A stretch of 64,000 bases of DNA. Source: CAXXOK01 sp963674895. GTDB taxonomy: Bacteria; Bacillota; Clostridia; Christensenellales; Aristaeellaceae. The stretch spans positions 829,355 through 893,354 of the forward strand of contig CAXXCY010000002.1 in NCBI GenBank assembly GCA_963674895.2. Reading direction: 5' to 3'. A program made the position numbers and the translations under genes. Below the pieces are notes generated by a model. The model was not told the DNA's origin and did not search any database. It saw only the letters and a list, made by a program, of their open reading frames with translations. Shown here one piece after another: positions 7,682-16,405 of the stretch; within the stretch, counting starts at the first letter, position 1, and the number at the start of each line of letters is the position of its first letter.

Positions 7682-10600
7682 ATGGAGCGGCACAGTATCA
7701 TGGCAGAGGGGGAAAAGGTCTTCCGCCGCGGCAGCGTGCGCTCGCTGGGCCAGGAGGACGGCGCCCTGCAGCTTTTGGTGGGCACAACGCCCGAACAGCA
7801 GGTCACGCTTCACGCAAACGGCGCGGCCTCCTGCACCTGCGGAGGAACGGAGGATACAGTCTGCCTGCATATCGTGGCCGCGCAGTGCAAAACCGAGGAG
7901 GACGGCTCGCTGCAAAAGCTCAGGCAGGAACAGAAATTCGAGCTTGGGCAGGAGATGCTCAAGGCGCTCAACCGCGCCATGCCCGACGGCGAAAGCGTGC
8001 GCCTGATGGCGGTCATCCGTTTGTTCCGGGACGGGCGGACGGGGCTTGGGCTGCAGGTGGGGCAGGAGCGCATGTACGCGCTTAAGAGCATTCCCGAATT
8101 CCTGAACTGCTACAATCAGGGAATTCCCCTGGAACTGTCGGCGAAATTTACATACCGGCCGTCGCAGATGCGGTTTTCCAAAGAGGACGAGGCGGTGCTG
8201 CTGATGCTGCAAAGCCATATGCCGCCGAAAACCGGGGAGGAGGACACGGCTGTGCGCCCGCCGAGCGAGGGCCGGTTCGTAATCCTCTCGGGCGCGTTTT
8301 TACAAAGCGTCATGCGCTTTTTTGAGCGGCATACCTTCTACCTGATGCTGGACGGCGAGCGTCGGCTGCAGTCTTCTATCCGCACGGCGGAAATCCCGCT
8401 GTGCTTTACCGTCGCGATGGACGGCGAAACCCTGTCGGTCCGGGCGCAGGGCGCGGAGGATATCCGCATCATCACCCCGGACGGACGCTATGTGCTGGAC
8501 GACGGGCAGATCAAGCGCCTGCACAGCGCGCAGGCGCGCGTATGCAAGCTTTTATCCGAGCGCGGGCATATGTTCGCCTATCACGCCCAGGAGGCCGAGG
8601 ATACGCTGTCCGCGCTCCTGCCTGCGCTGTCGATCGTCGGCGAGGTGCAGCCGTCCCAGGAGCTCAAGGAGCTATTGATCCATCAGCCCGTGAAACCGCG
8701 TGTCTACGTGGACCTGGTCAAGGGCAACGTCGAAGCCAGAGTGGAGCTGCACTACGGCGATACGGTCATCCACCTGTTCCGCACCGGGGAGCGGGAGCGG
8801 CAGGCCGCACCCGACGGCAAGCTTTTGCTTCGGGACGGGCGCGCGGAAACGGAGCTGCTGGAGTTTTTTTCGGATACGGGCTTCGTGGTGCGCGAAGGGC
8901 GCATCGTACTGCGGCGCGCCAAGGATATCCTCGCCTTTTGCACGCAGGGCGTAACGGAGCTCGGTAAGCGGGCGGAAGTCTTCGTGTCCGAAGCCTTCCG
9001 CAAGATGAAGCCGCGCCGCTTCAGCGGCACGGCGTCCTTCCGCATGCAGGGCGGGCGGCTTCTGTTTTCGCTTCTGGAGGGTACGGAGCCGGTCGGGGAG
9101 CTGATCCCCGTGCTCAAGGCGATCGAGGCGCGGCAGCAGTATGTGCGGCTCAAGTCGGGCGAGTTCCTCGATATCCGCGATATGGCCGCGCTCGCGCCCG
9201 TGGCGCAGGAGCTTTTGGAGGCGGCGTCGCTGGACGATCCCCAGGCCGCGCCCGACGAACGGGAGCTGAACTTCGGCGCGTACCGCGCGGCTTACATGGT
9301 CACGATGCTCAAGATGGCTGGCGGCGACACGAAGGCGACCGAGGAAGTGGAGAACGCAGCCAGGGCGTTTTCCGAGCATTCAGAAACCGCCGAGAGCTAT
9401 ATCCCCGCGCGCCTCAGGCGCAAGCTCGCGCCCTACCAGAAGCGCGGCGCGGGCTGGGTGTTGTCGCTGTACGAGGGCCGCATGGGCGGCATTCTGGCCG
9501 ACGAGATGGGGCTTGGCAAGACCGTGCAGGTGATCGCCGCGCTTTCCGCCGCCAAGAAACGGGACGGCGCGATGCAAAGCCTGATCGTCACCCCTACGTC
9601 GCTGATCTACCATTGGCTGGCGGAGTTCAAGCGCTTTGACAACGACCTCACCATCCGGATGGTATCGGGCATGCGCGAGGAGCGCCGCCGCATGATCGCC
9701 GAGATCGCTGCCGATCCGGCCGTGGACGTGGTGCTGACCAGCTATCCGCTGCTCCGGCGGGATATCGAGCTGATCCGCACGATGCCGTTCCGCTTCGCGA
9801 TTTTGGACGAGGCGCAGTTCGTGAAAAACGCGCAGTCCATCGGCGCGGCCGCCGTGAAGGAGATCGACGCGCAGGTACGCGTGGCGCTCACGGGCACGCC
9901 GATGGAAAACCATATGGGCGAGCTTTGGAGCATTTTCGATTTCGTGCTGCCCGGATACCTGGGCCGGCAGGCGTCGTTCCTGCGCCGGTACGGCGGGAGC
10001 GAGCACGCCGAGGAGCTGCAGGAGCGCATCAAGCCGTTTCTCATGCGCCGCCTGAAATCCGAGGTGCTCAAGGACCTTCCGGAGAAGCGCGAGCAGTCCC
10101 TCTACGCGGCGATGACGCCCGAGCAGGAGCGCGTGTACACGCAGCTGTTGGAAACGCTGCGCTCGCACGTGGGCGAGGCGCTGAATTCGGGCTCGCTGCC
10201 CCGCGCGCGGATGCAGGTCTTGAGCATCCTTTTAAAACTCCGGCAGGTGTGCTGCCATCCCAAGCTGTTTTTGGCCGATTACGAAGGTACCAGCGGGAAG
10301 CTCGAACTGCTGATCCAAACCGTGAAGCAAGCTATCGAGGACAAGCGGCGGATGCTGATCTTCTCGCAGTTCGTGGGCATGCTACAGATCATCCGCAAGC
10401 GCCTGTCGCGCGAGGGAATCAAAACCCTGTATCTGGACGGTTCCACGGCGCCCGAGGTACGCCAGGAGCTTTGCGACCGCTTCAACGGCGGCACGGGGCA
10501 GGTGTTTTTAATCAGCCTGAAGGCGGGCGGTACGGGCCTGAACCTGATGGGCGCGGACCTTGTCATCCACTACGATCCCTGGTGGAACCCCGCCGTGGAA

Positions 10601-10801
10601 GAACAGGCCATCGACCGCGCGCACCGCATCGGGCAGACGCGGGACGTGGACGTGATCCGGCTGATCGCGCAGGGAACGATCGAAGAAAAGGTGACTGATC
10701 TCTCCAAGCGCAAGCGCGCGGTGTTCGACCGCGTGGTGCTGGCGGGGGAGACGGCGCTTTCCAGCCTGACCGAGGAAGACATCCGCAACTTGTTCTTCTA
10801 A
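7682..10801 (+). CDS. SNF2-family helicase with SWIM zinc finger
   Basis: The 1039-residue protein is a bacterial SNF2-type ATPase that would translocate on double-stranded DNA. A SWIM zinc finger sits at the N terminus (C51-x-C53-x7-C61-x-H63), followed by a long SNF2-associated region. The ATPase core begins near residue 570: DEMGLGKT (Walker A, about 606), ILDEAQ (motif II, about 709), LTGTPMEN, and QAIDRAHRIGQ (motif VI, about 980). AAGGAGG lies seven bases before the ATG. The SRAP gene follows after 12 bases, suggesting a two-gene DNA-maintenance operon. Targets of such bacterial SNF2 proteins are mostly unknown. Confidence 0.93.
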   Translation: MERHSIMAEGEKVFRRGSVRSLGQEDGALQLLVGTTPEQQVTLHANGAASCTCGGTEDTVCLHIVAAQCKTEEDGSLQKLRQEQKFELGQEMLKALNRAMPDGESVRLMAVIRLFRDGRTGLGLQVGQERMYALKSIPEFLNCYNQGIPLELSAKFTYRPSQMRFSKEDEAVLLMLQSHMPPKTGEEDTAVRPPSEGRFVILSGAFLQSVMRFFERHTFYLMLDGERRLQSSIRTAEIPLCFTVAMDGETLSVRAQGAEDIRIITPDGRYVLDDGQIKRLHSAQARVCKLLSERGHMFAYHAQEAEDTLSALLPALSIVGEVQPSQELKELLIHQPVKPRVYVDLVKGNVEARVELHYGDTVIHLFRTGERERQAAPDGKLLLRDGRAETELLEFFSDTGFVVREGRIVLRRAKDILAFCTQGVTELGKRAEVFVSEAFRKMKPRRFSGTASFRMQGGRLLFSLLEGTEPVGELIPVLKAIEARQQYVRLKSGEFLDIRDMAALAPVAQELLEAASLDDPQAAPDERELNFGAYRAAYMVTMLKMAGGDTKATEEVENAARAFSEHSETAESYIPARLRRKLAPYQKRGAGWVLSLYEGRMGGILADEMGLGKTVQVIAALSAAKKRDGAMQSLIVTPTSLIYHWLAEFKRFDNDLTIRMVSGMREERRRMIAEIAADPAVDVVLTSYPLLRRDIELIRTMPFRFAILDEAQFVKNAQSIGAAAVKEIDAQVRVALTGTPMENHMGELWSIFDFVLPGYLGRQASFLRRYGGSEHAEELQERIKPFLMRRLKSEVLKDLPEKREQSLYAAMTPEQERVYTQLLETLRSHVGEALNSGSLPRARMQVLSILLKLRQVCCHPKLFLADYEGTSGKLELLIQTVKQAIEDKRRMLIFSQFVGMLQIIRKRLSREGIKTLYLDGSTAPEVRQELCDRFNGGTGQVFLISLKAGGTGLNLMGADLVIHYDPWWNPAVEEQAIDRAHRIGQTRDVDVIRLIAQGTIEEKVTDLSKRKRAVFDRVVLAGETALSSLTEEDIRNLFF

Positions 10802-10813
10802 GGGGGAAGTGAT

Positions 10814-11452
10814 ATGTGCGGACGGTATTACATCGACAACGAAGAGGAAAACGTCAGGGTGCGCGCGATCCTGGCGGAGCTGGAAAAGCGCCGCCTGCCG
10901 ATGCACGATCAGGTGCGGGTCGGGGAGATCTTCCCGTCGCAGATCGTGCCGGTCATCGTGCGCGAGCCCGGGTACGGCGTCACCGTGCGGCCGATGAAGT
11001 GGGGCTTCCCGCGCACCGGAGGCGGCGGGCTGGTGATCAACAGCCGTTCGGAGAAAGCCGACGTAACCCCGATGTTCCAGAAGGCCGCGCGGGAGAGGCG
11101 CTGCCTGGTGCCCGCGAGCTGGTTTTTCGAGTGGCGGCGCATATCCGGGCGTAAAACAAAGGATAAATTCGCCTTCCGCCCGGATACGGAGGAGCCGCTG
11201 ATGTACATGGCGGGCTTCTACGGGCAGTTTCTGGGCGGGTTCGCGGGCGGCGGGTACGACGGGTTCGCCATCCTCACCCGCCAGGCCGACGGGCAGATGA
11301 GCCCGTACCACGACCGCATGCCCGTGATTCTGACGGATGAAAACCTGAAAAAAGCCTGGCTGGACCACGAGGTTGCGTACGCCGACCTGCGCCCGGCGTT
11401 TGAACCCCCGAAGCTCAGGATTTGGGAACAGCCCGGCACACTGCCGGCCTGA
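10814..11452 (+). CDS. SRAP-domain protein (YedK/HMCES family)
   Basis: The 212-residue protein belongs to the SRAP family, which covalently traps abasic sites in single-stranded DNA through Cys2. The N terminus is MCGRYY, so the catalytic Cys is exposed after Met removal. NSRSEKAD, CLVPASWFFEW and the catalytic His in PYHDRMPV are all present. It starts 12 bases after the SNF2 helicase, with GGGGGAAG as its ribosome site, so the two are probably co-transcribed. The pairing links abasic-site protection to DNA remodelling, although the exact joint role is inference. Confidence 0.93.
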   Translation: MCGRYYIDNEEENVRVRAILAELEKRRLPMHDQVRVGEIFPSQIVPVIVREPGYGVTVRPMKWGFPRTGGGGLVINSRSEKADVTPMFQKAARERRCLVPASWFFEWRRISGRKTKDKFAFRPDTEEPLMYMAGFYGQFLGGFAGGGYDGFAILTRQADGQMSPYHDRMPVILTDENLKKAWLDHEVAYADLRPAFEPPKLRIWEQPGTLPA

Positions 11453-11497
11453 CCGGGCGTTCAAACTGTAAAAATAGTTTTGATGCAATCCAAATGC

Positions 11498-11526
11498 TTG
11501 ACGAATAAAGATGCATTTGCTACTAT
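11498..11526 (+). promoter_or_regulatory. Sigma-70-type promoter for the GGDEF gene
   Basis: TTGACG (11498-11503), a 17-base spacer, then TACTAT (11521-11526). Both boxes are close to consensus and the spacing is optimal. The start codon is about 100 bases downstream, leaving a leader of roughly 97 bases in which I see no clear structure. Confidence 0.8.
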
Positions 11527-11630
11527 GCTACCTGTAAAAAGTTGTATTTTTATACGAAACGTACAGCAGGAGAAGATTCACAGTTTGGACGGACGGCAAG
11601 GCACGGGGGTAACCGGAATGGTGTGCGGGA

Positions 11631-12848
11631 ATGATTGACAGCATACGCAGCGCGTTGGACACGCCTGTGATCATTAACTGTTTTTCGTTGATTATCCTGA
11701 CAGTTTTATTCTGGGACAACCGGCATCGCAACCGCGGGTCGAGGACGTCGCAGGCTGAATATTTTCAATATATCGTGATTACCCTTATGCTGCTGCTGGT
11801 TACGGACGCGATCAGCTTCCTTGTTGTGGGGCATCCTGCTCCGGCGTGCCGTACAACCCAGGTTGTGGCGACAACGGTATATTATGCGCTGGATCCGCTG
11901 CCGTCCTATTTCTTTATTCGCTTCACCGATATGGCCTTGAATGTCCCGCTGGGAAAACAAAACCGCCTGAGGCGCTGGTACTTTATCCCGGTCGCCTTGC
12001 ATTTGCTGATCGCGCTGGCCACTCCGTTTACCGGCTGGTTTTTCCAAATTGACGCGGCCAATGAATACCACCGCGGAATCTTGCTGCCGCTTTCGTTTTT
12101 CTTATCGTTTATTCTGATGTTTATCGCGGCTGCGAAGGTGCTCGGCCGCCGTATCAAAGCCGGAAAAGAAAACGGGAGATTCTCCAAGAGTGTTTCCAAG
12201 AATGGATGGCTTTTGAAGTTTACGATCATTCCGCTGATCGGCGGAGCGATTCAGGTGTTGTTTTATAATATCACGTACGTATGGCACGCCGTGGTGATTG
12301 CGCTGCTTCTTTTGTACATCAACAATCAAAACACTGAAATCACAACCGATATCCTGACCGGCGTGTTTAACCGGCGCCAGGCGTTCGACTATTTTGACCG
12401 CTTTGTCCGCGAGAAGGAAAAGGACAGGATGAAAACGGCGGTTGCCGTGGTTGTGCTGGACATCAACAGCTTTAAATGCATTAACGATCAATACGGGCAT
12501 TCTTCGGGAGACAAAGCGATTATTGCGGTCGCGCGCTGCCTGGAAACGGAATTCCAATGGGACGATTTTGTCTGCCGGTTCGGCGGCGACGAGTTTCTGG
12601 TGATTACCAAACACGGGCAGACGAGTGAATTGGAAGCGGCCGTCGATCGCGTGAACAATCGCCTGTTAAGGCTGCACGAGAAGAAAAGCCTGCCGTGCGA
12701 GGTTTCCGTGAGCGCGGGATACGCGCTGTATTCACGTAAAAACAGCACCCTGGACGCGCTGTTTAAAAAGGCGGACGAGATGATGTTTGAGCAGAAGGCC
12801 AAGCTGATGCGCAGGGCGACCGATAAACACGAAGAACGCCGCGGATAA
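11631..12848 (+). CDS. Seven-TM membrane diguanylate cyclase (GGDEF)
   Basis: The 405-residue protein has about seven hydrophobic segments in residues 10-235 and a cytoplasmic GGDEF domain in residues 240-400. The catalytic motif is intact (CRFGGDEFLVI), and LDINSFKCINDQYGH is the substrate-binding region, so it should make cyclic di-GMP. The RxxD inhibitory site expected five residues before GGDEF is absent (the segment is WDDF), so product inhibition through it is unlikely. The N-terminal membrane part is a probable sensor for an unknown signal. Its G+C looks lower than that of the neighbours, which may point to a separate origin. It has its own promoter and is not in an operon. Confidence 0.9.
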   Translation: MIDSIRSALDTPVIINCFSLIILTVLFWDNRHRNRGSRTSQAEYFQYIVITLMLLLVTDAISFLVVGHPAPACRTTQVVATTVYYALDPLPSYFFIRFTDMALNVPLGKQNRLRRWYFIPVALHLLIALATPFTGWFFQIDAANEYHRGILLPLSFFLSFILMFIAAAKVLGRRIKAGKENGRFSKSVSKNGWLLKFTIIPLIGGAIQVLFYNITYVWHAVVIALLLLYINNQNTEITTDILTGVFNRRQAFDYFDRFVREKEKDRMKTAVAVVVLDINSFKCINDQYGHSSGDKAIIAVARCLETEFQWDDFVCRFGGDEFLVITKHGQTSELEAAVDRVNNRLLRLHEKKSLPCEVSVSAGYALYSRKNSTLDALFKKADEMMFEQKAKLMRRATDKHEERRG

Positions 12849-12855
12849 ACGGGAG

Positions 12856-12884
12856 TGGACGGTTTGCGTTTCGTGTGCTAGAAT
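12856..12884 (+). promoter_or_regulatory. Promoter for the T-box-proS transcript
   Basis: TGGACG (12856-12861), a 17-base spacer and TAGAAT (12879-12884). TGC directly before the -10 gives an extended -10 element. It lies just upstream of the T-box leader. Confidence 0.65.
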
Positions 12885-12885
12885 A

Positions 12886-13109
12886 GACGTACGGATGAAC
12901 GCCCCGCGGACGCAGTAAAGAGAGCCGTTCCACTGGCTGAAAGGACGGCCGCGCTTGAAACAGGGTTCCCCGCATCCGGGATTTCGGCCAATCACCGACG
13001 GTCCGCCGCCGTTACCGGGCGTAAAAGTGAGGGCGCTGTGCGCCTTAAGTCGGGTGGTACCGCGAAGATGACCTTCGTCCCAACAGCGGTTTGGGGTGGA
13101 GGCTTTTTT
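12886..13109 (+). promoter_or_regulatory. T-box riboswitch controlling proS
   Basis: The T-box sequence GGGTGGTACCGCG is at 13052-13064. A terminator follows: an 11-pair stem with G-U pairs (13072-13082 with 13092-13102) and a T-run at 13104-13109. Stem I is visible: its base pairs CGGATG (12892-12897) with CATCCG (12973-12978), and an AGTA/AGAGAG segment at 12914-12925 is typical of its 5' arm. A run of C at 12968-12971 falls in the expected specifier loop and would fit a proline codon, but this assignment is tentative. Uncharged tRNA-Pro should stabilise the antiterminator and switch on proS. Confidence 0.93.
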
Positions 13110-13126
13110 AGTAAGGAGGATGCGCA

Positions 13127-14569
13127 ATGGGCAAGCAGGATGAGCAGAAGTTTGTGGAGCATATCACGCCCCGCAGCGAGGATTTTTCCCAGTGGTATAC
13201 GGACGTTATTTTACAGTCGGAACTGGTGGACTACGCGCCGGTGCGCGGCTGCATGGTCGTCCGCCCGTACGGATACGCCATCTGGGAAAGGATTCAGGAG
13301 GAGGCGGACAGGCGGTTCAAGGCCACGGGGCACCAAAACGTGTATATGCCGCTGCTGATTCCCGAAAGCCTGCTGCTCAAGGAAGCCGAGCATGTGGAGG
13401 GCTTTGCGCCCGAGGTCGCGTGGGTTACGCAGGGCGGGCAGGAAACGCTTACGGAGCGGCTCGCCATCCGCCCGACCAGCGAGACGATCTTCTGCGCCAT
13501 GTATTCCAAATGGGTCGGCAGCTGGCGCGACCTGCCCATGAAATACAACCAATGGTGCTCGGTGGTGCGGTGGGAGAAGAGCACGCGCCCGTTCCTGCGC
13601 ACGTCGGAATTCCTCTGGCAGGAGGGCCACACCATCCACGAGACGCCCGAGGAGGCGCAGGAGGAAACCCTGCGGATGCTGGACGTCTACCGCGAGGTGG
13701 CGGAGGATGAGCTCGCTATCCCCGTGCTTTGCGGCCGTAAGACCGACAACGAGAAATTCGCAGGCGCGGTGGCAACCTACAGCATGGAGGCCATGATGCA
13801 GGACGGCAAGGCCCTGCAGGCGGGCACCAGCCATAACTTCGGCACGAATTTCGCCGAGGCTTTCGACATACAGTTCCTGAGCCGCGGCGGGAAACTGGAA
13901 TACGTGCACGAGACCAGCTGGGGCATTTCCACGCGCCTGATCGGCGCGATCATCATGACCCACGGCGACGAGCGCGGACTGCGCCTGCCGCCCCGAATCG
14001 CGCCTATCCAGATCGTGATCGTGCCCATCGCCGCGCACAAGGGCGGCGTAACGGAAAAATGCAATGAAGTCTATGCGCAATTGACGAAGGCGGGCTTCCG
14101 CGTGAAGGTGGACGACCGGGATACCGTGTCCCCCGGCTTCAAGTTCAACGACTGGGAATTGAAGGGCGTGCCCGTGAGGCTTGAGATCGGGCCCCGTGAT
14201 ATCGAAAACGACCAGGCGACGGCGTTCCGCCGCGATACCTGCGAAAAAGCGCCTGTCGCGCTCAAGGGCCTTGCGGACAGCCTGACCGCACTGCTCGATG
14301 ATATCCAGAAAACCCTGTTCAAACAGGCGGAGGAGCTGCGCGACGGCCGCGTGACCGTAGTGCATACCATGGACGAGCTGAACGCCGCCGTGCAGACGGG
14401 CTTTGCCAAAACCATGTGGTGCGGAGATCCCGCATGCGAGGAGAAGATCAAACAGGAAACGGCCGCCTCCAGCCGCAACATGCCGTTTGACCAGACCCCG
14501 GTCGGCGATACCTGCGTTTGCTGCGGCAAAAAGGCGGACAAGCTGATCTATTTCGCCAAGGCGTATTGA
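13127..14569 (+). CDS. proS: Prolyl-tRNA synthetase, short (archaeal/eukaryotic-like) type
   Basis: The 480-residue enzyme is the short ProS form, without the editing insertion of the long bacterial type. RPTSETIF and RWEKSTRPFLRTSEFLWQEGH are the class II motifs 1-2 region and the substrate-binding TxE. A C-terminal zinc-binding region has two Cys pairs (CGDPAC, CVCC), and the chain ends in a tyrosine (AKAY) as in archaeal-type enzymes. AAGGAGG lies nine bases before the ATG, directly after the T-box terminator. Its stop codon forms the left edge of an inverted-repeat element. Confidence 0.96.
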   Translation: MGKQDEQKFVEHITPRSEDFSQWYTDVILQSELVDYAPVRGCMVVRPYGYAIWERIQEEADRRFKATGHQNVYMPLLIPESLLLKEAEHVEGFAPEVAWVTQGGQETLTERLAIRPTSETIFCAMYSKWVGSWRDLPMKYNQWCSVVRWEKSTRPFLRTSEFLWQEGHTIHETPEEAQEETLRMLDVYREVAEDELAIPVLCGRKTDNEKFAGAVATYSMEAMMQDGKALQAGTSHNFGTNFAEAFDIQFLSRGGKLEYVHETSWGISTRLIGAIIMTHGDERGLRLPPRIAPIQIVIVPIAAHKGGVTEKCNEVYAQLTKAGFRVKVDDRDTVSPGFKFNDWELKGVPVRLEIGPRDIENDQATAFRRDTCEKAPVALKGLADSLTALLDDIQKTLFKQAEELRDGRVTVVHTMDELNAAVQTGFAKTMWCGDPACEEKIKQETAASSRNMPFDQTPVGDTCVCCGKKADKLIYFAKAY

Positions 14570-14730
14570 TACTAATCCCAGCCCTTCGCACTATTGCCTT
14601 GCATCGTCTTTTGCCCGCACTCGTCGTCGAGAAAACTTGATGTAGACACCGCTACATCTGCGTTTCCTCTCCTTGATTGCGACCAAAATACTCGCAATCC
14701 ATTTAGCACGAAAGATTGGAATTAGTATCA
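14567..14730. repeat. 164-bp inverted-repeat (MITE-like) element
   Basis: The ends are imperfect inverted repeats: TGATACTAATCCCAGCC (14567-14583) against the complement of 14714-14730, 14 of 17 bases matching. Inside are two perfect hairpins, GATGTAG/CTACATC (14639-14658) and GATTGCGA/TCGCAATC (14675-14699). The left repeat starts with the TGA stop of proS and the right repeat ends on the A of the next ATG, so the element fills the gap exactly. It codes for nothing recognisable. It may be a miniature transposable element or a processed structured spacer; the copy number elsewhere in the genome is unknown. Confidence 0.6.
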
Positions 14731-15395
14731 TGAATAAAAAGGTCGTCCTCTGGGATTGGAACGGCACGCTGCTGGACGATGTGCAGTATGCCATCGGCGT
14801 GCGCAACGCCGTATTCCCGCGCTTCGGGCTGCCGAAAATCGAATCCGTCGAAGCCTATCACGAGCAGTTCACCTTCCCCGTAAGGCTGTATTACGAGCGC
14901 GCGGGGGTGACGGAGGAAACGTTTGAGGCCGTCGCCAACGCCTGGATGGACGAGTATGTGGCCGGCTGCCGTACCGTGCCGCTGTTTGAGGACGCGTTGT
15001 TCGCGCTGGACCGCTTTGCGCAGGCGGGCTACGCGCAGGTCGTGCTTTCGGCCAGCAAATTGGATACCCTGCGCGAACAGCTTTCGTGCGCGGACATTCT
15101 GGACCGCTTCGACGACGTGCTCGGCCTTTCGCATATCTACGCCACCGATAAAACCGAAATCGCCAGAGAATGGCTTTTCAAACAAAGCGCTGCGCCCGGG
15201 GACTGCGTAGTGCTGGGCGATGCGGTGCACGACGCCATCGTGGCCGATGCCCTGGGAACCGGCTGCGTGCTGATTGCGCGCGGGCACATGGGCAGGGAGA
15301 AGCTTCTCAAAACCGGACACCCCGTTTGTAATACCTTGCGGGAAGCGCTGGGGCTGGTCCTCGGCAGGAATCAAAGCGGCGGCGGCGAAATCTGA
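14730..15395 (+). CDS. HAD-family hydrolase, phosphoglycolate phosphatase-like
   Basis: This is a 221-residue haloacid dehalogenase-type phosphatase. Motif I is DWNGTLLDD (nucleophile Asp9 and acid Asp with one intervening residue replaced by the usual Asn form), motif II is the Ser in VVLSAS, and motif IV is VVLGDAVHD. A helical cap lies between motifs I and II. The ATG at 14730 (MNKKVVLW) is preferred because the family begins directly with motif I. An in-frame codon at 14673 lies within the repeat element and would add 19 unconserved residues. The ribosome site would have to come from the end of the repeat, where only weak purine matches (AAAGATTGGA) occur. The substrate is unknown. Confidence 0.85.
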   Translation: MNKKVVLWDWNGTLLDDVQYAIGVRNAVFPRFGLPKIESVEAYHEQFTFPVRLYYERAGVTEETFEAVANAWMDEYVAGCRTVPLFEDALFALDRFAQAGYAQVVLSASKLDTLREQLSCADILDRFDDVLGLSHIYATDKTEIAREWLFKQSAAPGDCVVLGDAVHDAIVADALGTGCVLIARGHMGREKLLKTGHPVCNTLREALGLVLGRNQSGGGEI

Positions 15396-15445
15396 ATCGT
15401 ATGGATCAATTGTATAATCACTGCGAACGATAGGAGTGATGCGAA

Positions 15446-16405
15446 GTGGCAAAACCGCTGTTTCAGGGCGCGGTTACAGATGTGCACGGCATCCGCGTGG
15501 GACAGGCGCAGGATGAGCGGGCGCTGACCGGCGTCACCGTGATTTTATGCGGCGGCGAAGGCGCGGTGGTCGGGGCGGACGTGCGCGGCGCGGCGTCCGG
15601 TACGCGGGAAGTGAGCCTGACCAGAAGCGAAGCGACCGTGGAAAAGGCGAACGCCGTCATGCTTTCGGGCGGCAGCGCCTATGGGCTGGATGCCGCGGCC
15701 GGTGTGATGCGCTTTTTGGAGGAGGCGGGCCTGGGTTACGAGGTCGGTTCCTTCTGCGTGCCGATCGTGCCCGCCGCCGTGCTGTTTGATCTGATGGCGG
15801 GGGACGGCAGGGTGCGCCCCGATGCCGCGATGGGCTACGAAGCCTGCAAGAACGCGAAAAAATCTGTGGAGCAGGGCGCGTACGGCGCGGGAACAGGCGC
15901 GACGATCGGCAAATTCGTGCCGGGCGCCGAGCCGGTGTTCGGCGGTACGGGCACGGCCGCCATCACCCTTCCGGACGGCGTGACCGTCGGCGCGATCGCC
16001 TGCGTGAACGCGTGCGGCGACGTATACCATCCGCATACGGGCAAGGTGCTCGCCTGCGGGCACTTGAGCGACGGCAAGCCTGTGACGAGCGAGGGCCTGT
16101 TGTTTGGTACCGCGCCCGCCGCGGAGCACCTGAAGATCCCCGAAACCGGCAATACCACGCTGGTTACGGTGGCGACCGACGCCATCCTGACCAAGCCGCA
16201 GGCAAACCGTATGGCGGTCTGCGCGCACGACGGCTTTGCCCGCGCCATCCGCCCGGTGCACACCCAGATGGACGGGGATACGGTCTTTGCGCTGGCGACG
16301 GGCCGCGTGAACGCGGACGTGAATATGATCCAGCTCTGCGCCGCGGCGGCGGAGGTGACCGCCAGGGCCATCGCCAACGCCGCCTGGTTCGGAGGCATGC
16401 GGTGA
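15446..16405 (+). CDS. P1-family (DmpA/nylon hydrolase-like) peptidase
   Basis: The 319-residue protein is an Ntn-type serine peptidase of family P1/S58, related to the aminopeptidase DmpA. These proteins cut themselves before a serine or threonine to mature; here the NTTLVTVATDA segment is the likely cleavage and nucleophile region. GSAYGLDAAAGV and GAGTGATIGKF are conserved glycine-rich turns. The start is GTG at 15446 with TAGGAG eleven bases before it. It overlaps acpS by 4 bases (GTGA), so it heads a peptidase-acpS-nnr operon. A TATAAT at 15413-15418 without a good -35 box is a possible promoter. Confidence 0.85.
   Translation: MAKPLFQGAVTDVHGIRVGQAQDERALTGVTVILCGGEGAVVGADVRGAASGTREVSLTRSEATVEKANAVMLSGGSAYGLDAAAGVMRFLEEAGLGYEVGSFCVPIVPAAVLFDLMAGDGRVRPDAAMGYEACKNAKKSVEQGAYGAGTGATIGKFVPGAEPVFGGTGTAAITLPDGVTVGAIACVNACGDVYHPHTGKVLACGHLSDGKPVTSEGLLFGTAPAAEHLKIPETGNTTLVTVATDAILTKPQANRMAVCAHDGFARAIRPVHTQMDGDTVFALATGRVNADVNMIQLCAAAAEVTARAIANAAWFGGMR

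Noticed and set aside
16012..16401. Upstream in-frame extension of acpS into the P1 peptidase gene
   Set aside because: AcpS starts at GTG 16402 with a good ribosome site and a normal N terminus; the extension is shadow sequence.
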